DNA from: Pseudomonas fluorescens
GTDB taxonomy: Bacteria; Pseudomonadota; Gammaproteobacteria; Pseudomonadales; Pseudomonadaceae
Assembly: GCF_000967965.1 (NCBI RefSeq)
Contig: NZ_LACC01000023.1
Coordinates: 127,951 to 191,950 of the forward strand
DNA: 64,000 bases
Reading direction: 5' to 3'
Shown here in pieces: positions 7,925 to 17,372 of the stretch; within the stretch, counting starts at the first letter, position 1, and each line of letters begins with the position of its first letter. The notes below the pieces were generated by a model, which searched no databases, was not told the DNA's origin, and was given only the letters and a program-made list of their open reading frames with translations. The position numbers and the translations under genes were made by a program.

Positions 7925-9376
7925 TTATTGCGCGATGGTTTTCACCGCCACGCCACGCTCAACCGGTGTCGAACGCCCGTAGATATCTTCAAACCGCTCG
8001 ATATCGTCTTCGCCCAGGTAGCTACCCGATTGAACTTCGATGATCTCCAACGGGATCTTCCCCGGGTTACGCAGCCGATGCACCGAAGCGATCGGAATGT
8101 AGGTCGACTGGTTCTCGGTCAGCAGGAACACGTTTTCATCACAGGTCACCTCAGCGGTGCCGCTGACCACGATCCAGTGCTCGGCGCGGTGGTGGTGCAT
8201 CTGCAGCGACAGGCACGCGCCCGGCTTGACCGAGATGTGCTTGACCTGGAAGCGGCCGCCCATGTCCACCGAGTCGTAGGAGCCCCACGGACGGTAGACC
8301 TCGCAGTGGTTCTGGGTTTCGCTGCGACCCTGTTCGTTGAGGGTGTTGACCATCTGCTTCACGCCTTGGACCTTGTCCTTGTGGGCGATCATCATGGCGT
8401 CCTTGGTTTCGACCACGACGATGTTTTCCAGGCCGATCACCGACACCAGTTTGCCGTTGCCGTGGATCATGCAGTTTTTGCTGTCCTGGATCACCACGTC
8501 GCCTTTGGTGACGTTGCCGTTGGCGTCTTTTGCATTGACCTCCCACAGCGACGACCAGCAGCCGACATCGCTCCAGCCTGCGGTCAGCGGCACGACGCAG
8601 GCGCGTTGGGTTTTTTCCATCACCGAGTAGTCGATGGAGTTGTCCGGGCAGCAGGCGAAGGTGGCTTCGTCGAAGGTGATGGTGTCGGCATCTTGCTTGC
8701 TGCGCTCCAGGGTCAGCAGGCAGGTGTCGTAGATGTCCGGATCGTGCTTCTTCAGCTCTTCGAGGAAGCGGCTGGCGCGGAACAGGAACATGCCGCTGTT
8801 CCAGAAGTAGCCACCGGACTGGACGAACTCGGTGGCGCGCTTCACGTCAGGTTTTTCGACGAAGTGCGAGACGCGGCTGACACCTTCAGGCAGCAGCGAG
8901 TCGTTGGTCGACTTGATGTAGCCATAACCGGTTTCCGGCTTGGTGGCCGGCACGCCGAACAGCACCATTTCACCGTTTTCAGCGGCGACAGTGGCCAGGG
9001 CCAGGGCGCGTTGCAGGGCTTTCTGGTCTTCCAGCACGTGGTCGGCCGGCAGTACCAGCATCAGTTCGTCGCGACCTTCATTGACCAGCATCATCGCGGT
9101 CAGGGCCACGGCCGGCGCGGTGTTGCGACCGAACGGCTCCATCAGGATGCGCTGGGACTCCAGCTTGCGCGCCGCCAATTGCTCGTTGACGATGAAGCGG
9201 TGGTCTTTGTTGCAGACCACGATTGGCGTGTCCATGCCTTCGAACACCAGGCGTTCCAGGGTTTGCTGGAACAGGGTGTGTTCGCCGGTCAGGGCCAGGA
9301 ACTGCTTAGGGAATTGTTTACGGGAAAGCGGCCAAAGACGTGAGCCACTACCACCTGACAAGATCACCGGAATCAT
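7925..9376 (-). CDS. algA: mannose-6-phosphate isomerase / mannose-1-phosphate guanylyltransferase
   Basis: The 483-residue bifunctional enzyme makes fructose-6-P to mannose-6-P and mannose-1-P to GDP-mannose, the first and third steps of alginate precursor synthesis. The N-terminal nucleotidyltransferase domain begins MIPVILSGGSGSRLWPLSR. It contains EPFGRNTAPA (about residue 95) and FVEKPD (about 175). The C-terminal isomerase cupin (about 350-475) carries QMHHHRAEHW. It is the last gene of the operon, as in other pseudomonads. The start at 9376 fits the family N-terminus; in-frame upstream codons are not conserved-looking. Confidence 0.97.
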   Translation of the reverse strand: MIPVILSGGSGSRLWPLSRKQFPKQFLALTGEHTLFQQTLERLVFEGMDTPIVVCNKDHRFIVNEQLAARKLESQRILMEPFGRNTAPAVALTAMMLVNEGRDELMLVLPADHVLEDQKALQRALALATVAAENGEMVLFGVPATKPETGYGYIKSTNDSLLPEGVSRVSHFVEKPDVKRATEFVQSGGYFWNSGMFLFRASRFLEELKKHDPDIYDTCLLTLERSKQDADTITFDEATFACCPDNSIDYSVMEKTQRACVVPLTAGWSDVGCWSSLWEVNAKDANGNVTKGDVVIQDSKNCMIHGNGKLVSVIGLENIVVVETKDAMMIAHKDKVQGVKQMVNTLNEQGRSETQNHCEVYRPWGSYDSVDMGGRFQVKHISVKPGACLSLQMHHHRAEHWIVVSGTAEVTCDENVFLLTENQSTYIPIASVHRLRNPGKIPLEIIEVQSGSYLGEDDIERFEDIYGRSTPVERGVAVKTIAQ

Positions 9377-9452
9377 GTTGTTACTCCTTGAATATCGATT
9401 GGTTAGAGCTACTGCGTTCTGTCGTTTCACTCTTGTTTTTGTTCCGTGTCCG

Positions 9453-9490
9453 GGCTGACGCTGCGATTCAGTGTGGGAGCGGCGTCAGCC
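9453..9490. other. stem-loop between algF and algA
   Basis: GGCTGACGCTGC pairs with GCGGCGTCAGCC with one mismatch around a 14-nt loop that includes half a REP core. There is no T-tract in either direction. It may stabilise or partly attenuate the transcript before algA, which has a 125-nt gap upstream. Confidence 0.5.
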
Positions 9491-9501
9491 AGGCAAATCG
9501 T

Positions 9502-10158
9502 TTAGCGCGTCGACACCGGGCGTTTCACCCAGACCGGCGACAGGCTGCTGCCGCTGCCGGTGACGTACAGCACCGCGGCTTCACCGCGTTCCAGGGCGAC
9601 CGGTTTCACGTCGCCGACTTTGGTGGTGCCGTCGTACAAGGCCAGGCTGACCTTCACCGGGTTGATTTCACGCTCGCCGCGACCCTTGGGTGCAACGTTC
9701 GGGACTACGTCGGTCTTGCCATCGGCGGTCTTCAGGGTCAGCGCCTTGTCGCTCAGGTTTTGCACGCGTACCAGGGACTTCTGCTTGTTCTTGAACGGCG
9801 GCTCTTCGATCAGTTGCGGTGCGCCGCTGGCGTTGTTGACCAGGGTGTAATAGTGGTCGCCGGCCAGTTTCACCGGCAGGCTCTGGCTACCGACCTTGGC
9901 GCTGTAGTCGCCGCCCGGCATGAAGCTGAAGTCACTGCTCGACAGTGGCGCGACATCGCTCAGGTTGGTGCTGCCGACGGTGGCGCTGACTTCGGAGTTG
10001 CTCGCGTTGTAGATACGCACGAAGGTCGAGCCTTTCGGTGCGGTCGGGCCGTACAGGGCGGCGTCGCCACCGGCGAAAGCCTGTACCGACAGCACGCTGA
10101 GGCCGGCAACCAGGGCAATGCGTTTGGCGAGACGACGAGGAGTTGTAGTGAAAGTCAT
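9502..10158 (-). CDS. algF: alginate O-acetylation protein AlgF
   Basis: The 218-residue secreted protein has an N-terminal signal peptide (MTFTTTPRRLAKRIALVAGL..., cleavage near QAFA-GGD, residue about 29). The mature part matches AlgF, a periplasmic protein needed for acetylation of alginate with AlgI, AlgJ and AlgX. No catalytic motif is visible, as expected for AlgF. It sits between algJ and algA. Confidence 0.95.
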   Translation of the reverse strand: MTFTTTPRRLAKRIALVAGLSVLSVQAFAGGDAALYGPTAPKGSTFVRIYNASNSEVSATVGSTNLSDVAPLSSSDFSFMPGGDYSAKVGSQSLPVKLAGDHYYTLVNNASGAPQLIEEPPFKNKQKSLVRVQNLSDKALTLKTADGKTDVVPNVAPKGRGEREINPVKVSLALYDGTTKVGDVKPVALERGEAAVLYVTGSGSSLSPVWVKRPVSTR

Positions 10159-10172
10159 GGTGTACCTCTCTT

Positions 10173-11345
10173 TCAGTTTTGCGCCCGGTCGGGCGTCTCG
10201 GATTTGTTGATGGCTACGTTTTGTTGGCGGGCGCCGGCTTGTTTAAGCTCTGCGACCCACTGCGGGTCGGCGTCGCCGATTTCGTTGTTCACAGGCAGAT
10301 ATCGTTCAGGGAACTCCCAGATCAGCACCTGTGGCGGGCTGTTCTTGAAGGCATCGCTCTTGAGGTAGCTGAGCATCGGCAGAATCGGGCCGTGGCCGTC
10401 TTCGGCGTAATTGACCACGTCGCTGTGCAGCGCTTGCTTGAGCGCACCGACGAAGTTCCAGTTGGGGTTGGCGCTGTAGCTGGTGCCGATCAGGGCCACC
10501 GGCACTTCGGTGTTGGCGAACAGGGCATCGTCACCGGCCGGCTGGTCATCCGCTGCCACGGTGTTGCGCTTTTGCAGTGGCTCTTGCGCCGGCATCAGGT
10601 TTTCGAACAGCGGGTCGAGCGGCAGGAACAACTGCAGGTCGCCCTTGTGCGTGATGGTCTCCGCAGGTTCGGTGACGAAGCGCTGCGGCTCGCCGCTCAG
10701 CGGGTACTGGTCGGCAATGGTTTTGGCCAGACGGTTGGCGGCGATCTCGGCGCCTTGCGGCGTCCAGTGGGTGTCGGTGCGCAGGAACACTTGCTGGCCA
10801 TTCTGCTTGGCCTGTTGCAGCGGGCCGAGCAGGTCAGGGGCCGGAATCCGGTCGGCGGCCAGGCGCTGGTGGAAGTCCTTGTAGAGGTTGGCGTGGATGC
10901 TCGCCGGTTTCACTTCACCGAGGTGTTCCGGGTACAGGCGCACCTTGGCCGGCACTACCGCCATCACCAGTTGTACGCCTTTCTCTTTCAGGGTCTGGCG
11001 TACGCCTTCGACCAGCGCGTAGTTGCCTTGCAGGTTCAGCTCTTCGTTGACCACCGGGTGGAATTCTTCATCGCTGTACAACCACTGGTCGCGACCGAGC
11101 ACCACACCCGGACGACCTTCGTTGAACAGTTTGAAATCCAGCGCGGCCCAGAGGTTGGTGCCCAGGCGCTTGATCGGGAACTCGTCGTCGTAGTGCGTTT
11201 CCACGGCCTTGGTCCAGCGACCGTTGAGCACCGTCGCATCGGCGTTGGTGCTGAAGCCGAAGAAGCTGCGCACCGACCACAGACCGAGCACCAGCAGGGT
11301 CACCAGGAACAGCGCGATGTAGAAGATGCGTAATGAGCGGGTCAT
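10173..11345 (-). CDS. algJ: alginate O-acetyltransferase AlgJ
   Basis: The 390-residue membrane-anchored SGNH-like protein has an N-terminal transmembrane segment (about residues 7-28). The SGNH family signatures are TDTHWTPQGAEIAA (Asp-His pair, about residue 190) and GTSYSANPNW (nucleophile Ser, about 288). It takes acetyl groups passed by AlgI and works with AlgX and AlgF in the periplasm. It resembles AlgX over the SGNH part, which is normal for this operon. Confidence 0.96.
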   Translation of the reverse strand: MTRSLRIFYIALFLVTLLVLGLWSVRSFFGFSTNADATVLNGRWTKAVETHYDDEFPIKRLGTNLWAALDFKLFNEGRPGVVLGRDQWLYSDEEFHPVVNEELNLQGNYALVEGVRQTLKEKGVQLVMAVVPAKVRLYPEHLGEVKPASIHANLYKDFHQRLAADRIPAPDLLGPLQQAKQNGQQVFLRTDTHWTPQGAEIAANRLAKTIADQYPLSGEPQRFVTEPAETITHKGDLQLFLPLDPLFENLMPAQEPLQKRNTVAADDQPAGDDALFANTEVPVALIGTSYSANPNWNFVGALKQALHSDVVNYAEDGHGPILPMLSYLKSDAFKNSPPQVLIWEFPERYLPVNNEIGDADPQWVAELKQAGARQQNVAINKSETPDRAQN

Positions 11346-11356
11346 GGTCAGATCCC

Positions 11357-12922
11357 TCAGAACTGGAAGTAAAGGAACGGCGAGAAGCTTTGCGCCGAGA
11401 GTTTGAGAATCGAGGCAATGAACAGCAGCAGCACCAGCGCACGCATCACGTAGCGCGACCAGTCAGCGGTCCAGTAGGCCGGTTGCACCTGGGCTTCGAC
11501 GCCGACGGTGTAGCCAGGCTGGTGGATGCTCGCGGGGTTATCCCCAGGCACGGCCTTGATCGTTCCCGGTGTCGCAGCGGCCGGGCCGTCGGCGTCGACG
11601 TTCACCGCAGGCTTGGTCTTGGCCGGAGGCTGATTGGTGTAGAAATCCCGCAGGCCGAAGAACGCCAGGGTTACGTAAGCCACGATCAGGGTCGCCACTT
11701 GCAGACCGGTGAGGCTGGCCTGGTTGAGTTCCGACAGCGACCAGTCGCCGAAGCTGAACATCGCGCCGTACATGCGACCGGCGACGTGCAGGTTTTCTGC
11801 GCGGAAGATCACCCAGCCCATCACCACCAGCAGGAAGGTCAGTGCCCAGCGGATCGGGTTGAAGCTGCGTGGAGAAGTGTTCAGGCCGATGGCTTTCTCG
11901 ATCGCCAGCCACATGCCGTGCCACGCACCCCAGACGATGTAGGTGATGTTCGCGCCGTGCCACAGACCACCGAGCAACATGGTCAGGAACAGGTTGCGAT
12001 AGGTCATCAGCGTGCCTTTGCGGTTACCGCCGAGGGTGATGTACAGATAGTCACGCAGCCAGGTCGACAGGCTGATGTGCCAGCGCCGCCAGAACTCGGT
12101 GATCGACTGGCTGACATACGGCTGCTTGAAGTTTTCCATGAAGCGGAAACCCATCATCAGGCCCAGGCCGATGGCCATGTCGCTGTAACCGGAGAAGTCG
12201 AAATACAACTGCGCGGTGTACGCCAGCGCGCCGAGCCAGGCATCGCCCGTGGTCGGGTTTTGCAGGGCGAAGCAGTGGTCGGCCACCACCGCCAGAGTGT
12301 CGGCGATGAAGACTTTCTTGATGAAACCCTGCATGAACCGCGTGCAGCCCTCGGAGAACTTGTCGAGGGTGTGGGTGCGGTTGTTGAACTGGTCGGCCAG
12401 GTCGCGGAAACGCAACACGGGGCCGGCGATCAAGTGCGGGAAGATCGCCACGAACGCCGCGAAGTCGATCAGGTTGCGGGTCGCCGGGGTGTCGCCACGG
12501 TAGACGTCGATGATGTAGCTGATGGACTCGAAGACGTAGAACGAGATCCCGATCGGCAGCAGCACGTGGGTCAGGATGAATGGCGAAAGGCCCACCGACG
12601 TCATCATTGCGTTGATGCTGTCGACGCCGAAGTTGGCGTACTTGAAGTAGCCGAGGATGCACAGGTCGACGGCCACGCCGAGCAGCAGCCAGCGCTGCGC
12701 CGGTTTGGTCCTGACCCCGGCGGCACCGACTTTCAGGCCGATCCAGTAGTTCCACAGCGTGACGCCGGCGAACAGCGCGAGGAAGTCCACACGCCACCAG
12801 GCGTAGAACACGTAGCTGGCAATCAGCAGCAGCAAATTGCGATAGCGTTGCCCGCTCAGGTAGTACAAGCCGAGGAAGATCGGCAAGAACAAAAACAGGA
12901 ACACGTTGGACGAAAAAACCAT
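11357..12922 (-). CDS. algI: MBOAT-type alginate O-acetyltransferase AlgI
   Basis: The 521-residue polytopic inner-membrane protein begins MVFSSNVFLFLFLPIFLGLY. The MBOAT domain spans about residues 100-390 and has the invariant His in GGLWHGANITYIVWG. It is thought to move acetyl groups across the inner membrane for alginate O-acetylation. The start at 12922 fits the family and has a GGAGA ribosome-binding site just upstream. Upstream in-frame codons run into the algL-algI intergenic repeat. The C-terminal about 60 residues carry a Pro/Ala-rich loop before a last transmembrane helix. Confidence 0.96.
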   Translation of the reverse strand: MVFSSNVFLFLFLPIFLGLYYLSGQRYRNLLLLIASYVFYAWWRVDFLALFAGVTLWNYWIGLKVGAAGVRTKPAQRWLLLGVAVDLCILGYFKYANFGVDSINAMMTSVGLSPFILTHVLLPIGISFYVFESISYIIDVYRGDTPATRNLIDFAAFVAIFPHLIAGPVLRFRDLADQFNNRTHTLDKFSEGCTRFMQGFIKKVFIADTLAVVADHCFALQNPTTGDAWLGALAYTAQLYFDFSGYSDMAIGLGLMMGFRFMENFKQPYVSQSITEFWRRWHISLSTWLRDYLYITLGGNRKGTLMTYRNLFLTMLLGGLWHGANITYIVWGAWHGMWLAIEKAIGLNTSPRSFNPIRWALTFLLVVMGWVIFRAENLHVAGRMYGAMFSFGDWSLSELNQASLTGLQVATLIVAYVTLAFFGLRDFYTNQPPAKTKPAVNVDADGPAAATPGTIKAVPGDNPASIHQPGYTVGVEAQVQPAYWTADWSRYVMRALVLLLFIASILKLSAQSFSPFLYFQF

Positions 12923-13029
12923 CCCGATCTCTCCTTGTTTGAACCAACAGTCAAGGGCCAACGGCCCCCCCAAACCCCCCAAGAAAAACCGGGGGGCATC
13001 ACACAAAAACTCACACCTGACACTGAACC

Positions 13030-13162
13030 TGTGGCGAGGGGGCTTGCCCCCGTTCGGCTGCGAAGCAGTCGTAATACCTGTCCGCGCGCTCTGTCTGAAT
13101 TACCGCGTTGTCAGGATTTGGGGGCGCTGCGCACCCCAACAGGGGCAAGCCCCCTCGCCACA
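13030..13162. repeat. REP doublet (GGCGAGGG family) inside the alginate operon
   Basis: Outer arms TGTGGCGAGGGGGCTTGCCC and its near-perfect complement are 133 nt apart end to end. Inner GCTGCGAAGCAG and GCTGCGCAC stems lie between them. The element fills most of the gap between algL and algI, so it is in the middle of the operon transcript. Confidence 0.8.
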
Positions 13163-13179
13163 TTGGATCGTGTTAAACC

Positions 13180-14304
13180 TCAAGAACCCTTGTTGCCCTT
13201 TTCATTGGCCGGGTCGTAGACCTTGGTCAGGTCACCGCCGAGGCGGAAGGTCTTGAACGGTTGCATCTTGTGCTTCTTCGCCAGCACCTCGGGCGAGCAG
13301 GTGTAGAGCGAGCAGAACGGTTCGAGCCAGGCGAATTTCATGTCCTCTTTCAGGTCGGTCATGTCCTGTTCCTTGCCGTTCTTTTCCTCGAACTCATCCG
13401 GGTCTTTCACCCCGGACAACACCCGGTCACCCAGGCGTTTGAGTGCGCCATTGTTTTCCTGACGCAGATCCACACCGTTGACCTGGGCGAAACTGGCGAT
13501 CATCGCCAGCGGCGGCAGGGCGTAGTTGTGGTAGGCCAAGGCCCGTTGCTGACGCTTGAGTTCGTTGGGCAGGTAGCCGTCGGCGTCGATCTGGTTGGCG
13601 CCGACCTTGTATTCCTTCACCGCCCAGTCGAACAGGTCGCGGCGGTTGGTGGCGACGGAGGTGGCCATCACCGACCAGGCGGCCCAGTACGAGTGGTTGT
13701 TGGTCATGTCGAGCGGCAGGTTGTCCCAGTCGCTGACCACCTGGTCGGCCATCTTGCTGAACCAGGCTTCGATCACTTGCGCTTCCTGTTGATGGGTGGC
13801 CAGCGGGTGAGAGTCGGAAAATTTCAGGCGGATGTACGCCGAAGCCATACTGCCCAGCGCCCATTTGCGCATCGACTTGCCGGTGTGGTTGAAGTCCTTG
13901 GACATCAGCGCGTCAGCCTGGGCCCAGGCCGTCAGCCAGCTCAACGTGCATTCCAGTTGTTCCGGGCGACCGTCACGCATGAACTGCATCACGCGCTTGC
14001 TGGTGCCGCGCTCGATCTTGGTGATGTCGGCGGTGCTCTCGCGAAAGGCTTTTTCCGATTGCACGTTCAGGGTCGCGCGGGCCTTGTCCGAACCTTCGTA
14101 CTTGCTGCGAAATTGCAACGAGCCGGTGTACGGCGTCGGCATCGCATCGCAGCCTTCGCTGTTGTCGCCCGTCTTGAATTTATCCACAGGCGCAAAATAG
14201 CCCTGGGGTGGACGTAGTGGCGCAGCCGCTTGCGTGGCCCCGGTGAACATCGCCAGGCTCAAGAGCGTCGGTGCCAACAGTGTTGAAAATTTCGGATAGC
14301 GCAT
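13180..14304 (-). CDS. algL: alginate lyase AlgL
   Basis: The 374-residue periplasmic PL5 lyase cleaves polymannuronate by beta-elimination and clears misplaced polymer from the periplasm. A signal peptide (MRYPKFSTLLAPTLLSLAMF..., cleavage after TQAAA) is followed by the (alpha/alpha) barrel with family motifs DFNHTGKSMRKWALGS (about 175), NNHSYWAAWSVM (about 222) and RALAYHNYALPPLAMIASF (about 272). An alternative ATG at 14316 overlaps the algX stop as ATGA and would add four residues. Either start is possible. Confidence 0.95.
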   Translation of the reverse strand: MRYPKFSTLLAPTLLSLAMFTGATQAAAPLRPPQGYFAPVDKFKTGDNSEGCDAMPTPYTGSLQFRSKYEGSDKARATLNVQSEKAFRESTADITKIERGTSKRVMQFMRDGRPEQLECTLSWLTAWAQADALMSKDFNHTGKSMRKWALGSMASAYIRLKFSDSHPLATHQQEAQVIEAWFSKMADQVVSDWDNLPLDMTNNHSYWAAWSVMATSVATNRRDLFDWAVKEYKVGANQIDADGYLPNELKRQQRALAYHNYALPPLAMIASFAQVNGVDLRQENNGALKRLGDRVLSGVKDPDEFEEKNGKEQDMTDLKEDMKFAWLEPFCSLYTCSPEVLAKKHKMQPFKTFRLGGDLTKVYDPANEKGNKGS

Positions 14305-14312
14305 AGCAGACC

Positions 14313-15761
14313 TCATTGCCCGACCGAAGCAGTACGCTGTTCGGCGCCCGGGAATACGTTGCGTTTGCAAATTTTCGCTTCGACTTTCTGTGGTGCGGCA
14401 CCGGCTTCGGGGCCCTGGACTTCAACGGCCAGCAGGTTCTGCGAGGCCCAGTCTTCATCCGTGCGCAACTCGAAAGCGAAACGCCCGTCAGTCTCGGAGG
14501 TTTCCGGTTTGTCGATCTTGATGTCCTCGTGGCGACCGTTCATGTACCAGAGGGTGGCTTGCAGGGTTTTCACCGAGGTGTCGGCGAAGCGGACGTCGAC
14601 CTGATGACTACCGTTGCGCAGGTCCATGTTCTTGCTGTTGACCATCAACTCGTTTTTGCCCGGCTTGAGCGTGGCGCTGCCGGACATCTGTGCATCCTTG
14701 CCTTCGCAACCGTTGTCCAGCAACGCCATCATCTGGCGGTAGATGGTTTCCTGGTCGAGGCGGTACAGCGGCGAGAATTCCCAGATGAGAATCTTCGGCG
14801 GGTTCTTCTGGAACTCGTCGCTGCCCAGGTACTGCAGCATCGAACCTTCCAGGCCGCCGCCGGGGAACGCCACGTTGAGGATGTCGGCGCCGATGGCCTC
14901 TTCGAGGAAGCCGGCGAAGTTGTAGTTCTTGCCACTGTGGGAGGTACCCACGAGGGTGATTTGCGGGTTGCCGGAGTCGCCGAACAAATCGCCATCGCCC
15001 GCTTCGCCCTTCGGCTCGGTGGTGAACTGATCCATGTACTGGATCGCGTAGCTGGTGCCACAGAGTTGACCGGCCATGTTGTGCAAGGTTCCGGTCTTGC
15101 CCATGCGACCCGACTTTTTGGTCTCGAATTCGCGCTTGGGAATGTCGGCGAATTCAGGCAATTGCTTGACCTTCTCGGCGACGATTTTCGCCGTGCGCTG
15201 GGCGCCGTACGGGGTCCAGTGCTGGTCGCCACGGAAGTAGAAATCGTGGGCAGGCAGGGTGTCGGGCAACGACTCGTTGGTCAGCGGCGACAGGTCCGGA
15301 ACCACGTAGCCCATCTGCGCGAAACGACCGAGCATGGACTGGTAGTTCTTCAGCGCCTTGTCGAAGTCGAAACTGGCTTTCTCCGCCGGGTTGAGCTTGT
15401 TGCGGTTCACCAGACCACGGGTCGGCTGGTACACGACAACCAGTTCCACGCCTTTGCTCTTGAACGCATCGTGCAGTTGTTTCATGCGTTTGTAGCCGGC
15501 GGGCGTGGTGTCGAATTCGGTGCGCAAGTCTTCTTGCGTACGGAACAGCCAGTCACCCTGGGCCTGCACCAGCGTGGTGAAGTTCTGCTGATAACGGGTG
15601 GTGTAGTTCTTCGGATCGTGAGCAGCCGGGCACAGGCTGCAGCACGGTTCTGCGGTGAAGCTCGGCGCTTTGATTTCGTCGGCGCGAACACCGCCGCTGG
15701 CCGCGAGAATGCCGGCGGTCAGGGCCGACAGGCTGAGTAATTTGATCAAGTGTGGGTGCAT
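14313..15761 (-). CDS. algX: alginate biosynthesis/acetyltransferase protein AlgX
   Basis: The 482-residue periplasmic protein has a signal peptide (MHPHLIKLLSLSALTAGILAA). The SGNH-like domain has RGDQHWTPYG (about residue 175) and VGTSHSGKN (about 270), and a C-terminal carbohydrate-binding module covers about 350-470. AlgX binds and acetylates alginate and is part of the periplasmic biosynthetic complex. Cysteines near residues 41 and 44 (CCSLC) match the disulfide-rich N-terminus of the family. It is flanked by algG and algL. Confidence 0.96.
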   Translation of the reverse strand: MHPHLIKLLSLSALTAGILAASGGVRADEIKAPSFTAEPCCSLCPAAHDPKNYTTRYQQNFTTLVQAQGDWLFRTQEDLRTEFDTTPAGYKRMKQLHDAFKSKGVELVVVYQPTRGLVNRNKLNPAEKASFDFDKALKNYQSMLGRFAQMGYVVPDLSPLTNESLPDTLPAHDFYFRGDQHWTPYGAQRTAKIVAEKVKQLPEFADIPKREFETKKSGRMGKTGTLHNMAGQLCGTSYAIQYMDQFTTEPKGEAGDGDLFGDSGNPQITLVGTSHSGKNYNFAGFLEEAIGADILNVAFPGGGLEGSMLQYLGSDEFQKNPPKILIWEFSPLYRLDQETIYRQMMALLDNGCEGKDAQMSGSATLKPGKNELMVNSKNMDLRNGSHQVDVRFADTSVKTLQATLWYMNGRHEDIKIDKPETSETDGRFAFELRTDEDWASQNLLAVEVQGPEAGAAPQKVEAKICKRNVFPGAEQRTASVGQ

Positions 15762-15771
15762 AAGATTATCC

Positions 15772-17346
15772 TCAGTCCCGCATTTCGGTCTGGCGTTCGA
15801 CAGGGTCGATCAGCACGGCTTTCTGCTGGCGCACCAGCAGGTCGAGAATTTCATCCTGGCGCTCGCCGAGGATGCCGGTGAAGCTGATGCCGCTGGCCTT
15901 GGCTGGCGCGAGCATGGACACGCGATACAGCTCGACACTCAGCGGCGAGTCGATGGACAGCGGGCCGCTGCCGTTGGCCGCCAGCTCACCGCCGACCACG
16001 ATCAGCGATACCTGGGCGTCGAACGGGTCGAGTTTGATGTCACGGTCGGTGTTGCTCAAGTCCTTGATGTGCCCGTAGACACCGGTCAGGCCGTTGGCCA
16101 TGGCGACGTTTTCGTACAGGCGAATGTTCACGCTGTTACGAATGCGGATGCCGTGGCGCTTGTTGCTCAACACGCGGTTGCCCCACAGCAGGTTGTCGGC
16201 ACTCTCGTAGAGGGTGATGCCGTCGGTGTGGTTCTGGTAGATCTCGTTGTGGGCAATCAGGTTGTTGACGCTGTTACGGTCGATCACCAGCCCCGAGAGG
16301 TGGTTGTCGTAGCTGCGGTTGTTGAAGATGAAGCTGTCGTTGACCTCACGGGAAATAATGATCCCGTGCTTCTTCTTCGTTCCGTAAACGGTGTTGTCGG
16401 CGATGATCAGGCCGTGGGACCGGTCATGCGGGTCGATGCCGTAGACGATGTTGTCTTTGTAGGTGTTGCCCTTGACCACGAAGTCGCGGGTTTCATAGCA
16501 GTAGAAGCCGTACCACATGTCCGAGAATTCGGAACCGACGATCCAGCCGGTCGGCTCAGGGCGCTTGAGCACCTTGGCCATGTTCGGCGTGTACTGGGAA
16601 ATACTCACGCCGTAGGACTTACTGTTGGCGTAGCCGAAACTGGCGATCTTGCTGTTGGCGATGTAGGTCTCGGTGCCGCCCCAGGACAGCAGGAACGGAC
16701 GGAATTCCTTGGGCGAGGTAAACGTCGCCGGGCCGTTGTCCTTCTCGCGCCAGCCAGTGATCTTGGTATCGCGCACGAACAGCTGGCCGTCGTTGACCAG
16801 GAACGCACCGGCCTCCTGGGACAGGCGCAGTTCCTGGGTCTGCTTGTCGATTTCCAGAATGCCGCGACGACCGACCACGATCGGCAACCGGGAGAGGAAC
16901 ACTCCCGGCGAGGTTTCGCTGAAGTACTGCTTGGGGACTTTTTTCGCCAGGTCCTTGAGGTTCATGTAGCCGTCGTCGACGAAGATTGCCTGGGGGATGC
17001 CGTGCTGACGCACCACCCATTCGGCCATCTTGTTGTCGCCACCGATGAAGTCCTTCAGGGCGTCTTCCTGCATCATCCGGCGCAGGCTGATCTTGCCCGG
17101 TTTGCTGCGCACGACCTTCGCGGCGATGGCCTCGGCGGTGTAGCCGGAAACGTCCGGCAGTTTCGGCGTGGCCAGTTCCAACGGCGCGGTCGGCGCGCTG
17201 CTGACGGTGTAGGTCTTGGCCTGTTGCAGTTCCTTGGCCGTGGTTACCGGCTTCGCCGGTTCCACATTGGCGAAGGCAGTCGCGCTGGCCAGCAGCATCG
17301 CGCCGGCCAACAGGCTGATCGAGCCTTTTCGGGCTGGATGATTCAT
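15772..17346 (-). CDS. algG: mannuronan C5-epimerase AlgG
   Basis: The 524-residue periplasmic epimerase converts D-mannuronate to L-guluronate in the polymer. A signal peptide (MNHPARKGSISLLAGAMLLA...) is followed by a right-handed beta-helix made of parallel repeats (about 200-500). The catalytic DPHD motif lies in YGIDPHDRSHG, and many Asn-rich turns follow. An alternative ATG at 17373 overlaps the algE stop and would add nine residues. I prefer 17346 because it gives a standard signal peptide. Confidence 0.96.
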   Translation of the reverse strand: MNHPARKGSISLLAGAMLLASATAFANVEPAKPVTTAKELQQAKTYTVSSAPTAPLELATPKLPDVSGYTAEAIAAKVVRSKPGKISLRRMMQEDALKDFIGGDNKMAEWVVRQHGIPQAIFVDDGYMNLKDLAKKVPKQYFSETSPGVFLSRLPIVVGRRGILEIDKQTQELRLSQEAGAFLVNDGQLFVRDTKITGWREKDNGPATFTSPKEFRPFLLSWGGTETYIANSKIASFGYANSKSYGVSISQYTPNMAKVLKRPEPTGWIVGSEFSDMWYGFYCYETRDFVVKGNTYKDNIVYGIDPHDRSHGLIIADNTVYGTKKKHGIIISREVNDSFIFNNRSYDNHLSGLVIDRNSVNNLIAHNEIYQNHTDGITLYESADNLLWGNRVLSNKRHGIRIRNSVNIRLYENVAMANGLTGVYGHIKDLSNTDRDIKLDPFDAQVSLIVVGGELAANGSGPLSIDSPLSVELYRVSMLAPAKASGISFTGILGERQDEILDLLVRQQKAVLIDPVERQTEMRD

Positions 17347-17372
17347 CTGGGAGACTCCCTTCGCAATGTGCA

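Noticed and set aside
11333..13219. A long plus-strand open frame opposite algI
   Set aside because: It mirrors algI codon by codon, and its product is rich in His, Gln and Arg, as expected for a shadow frame.
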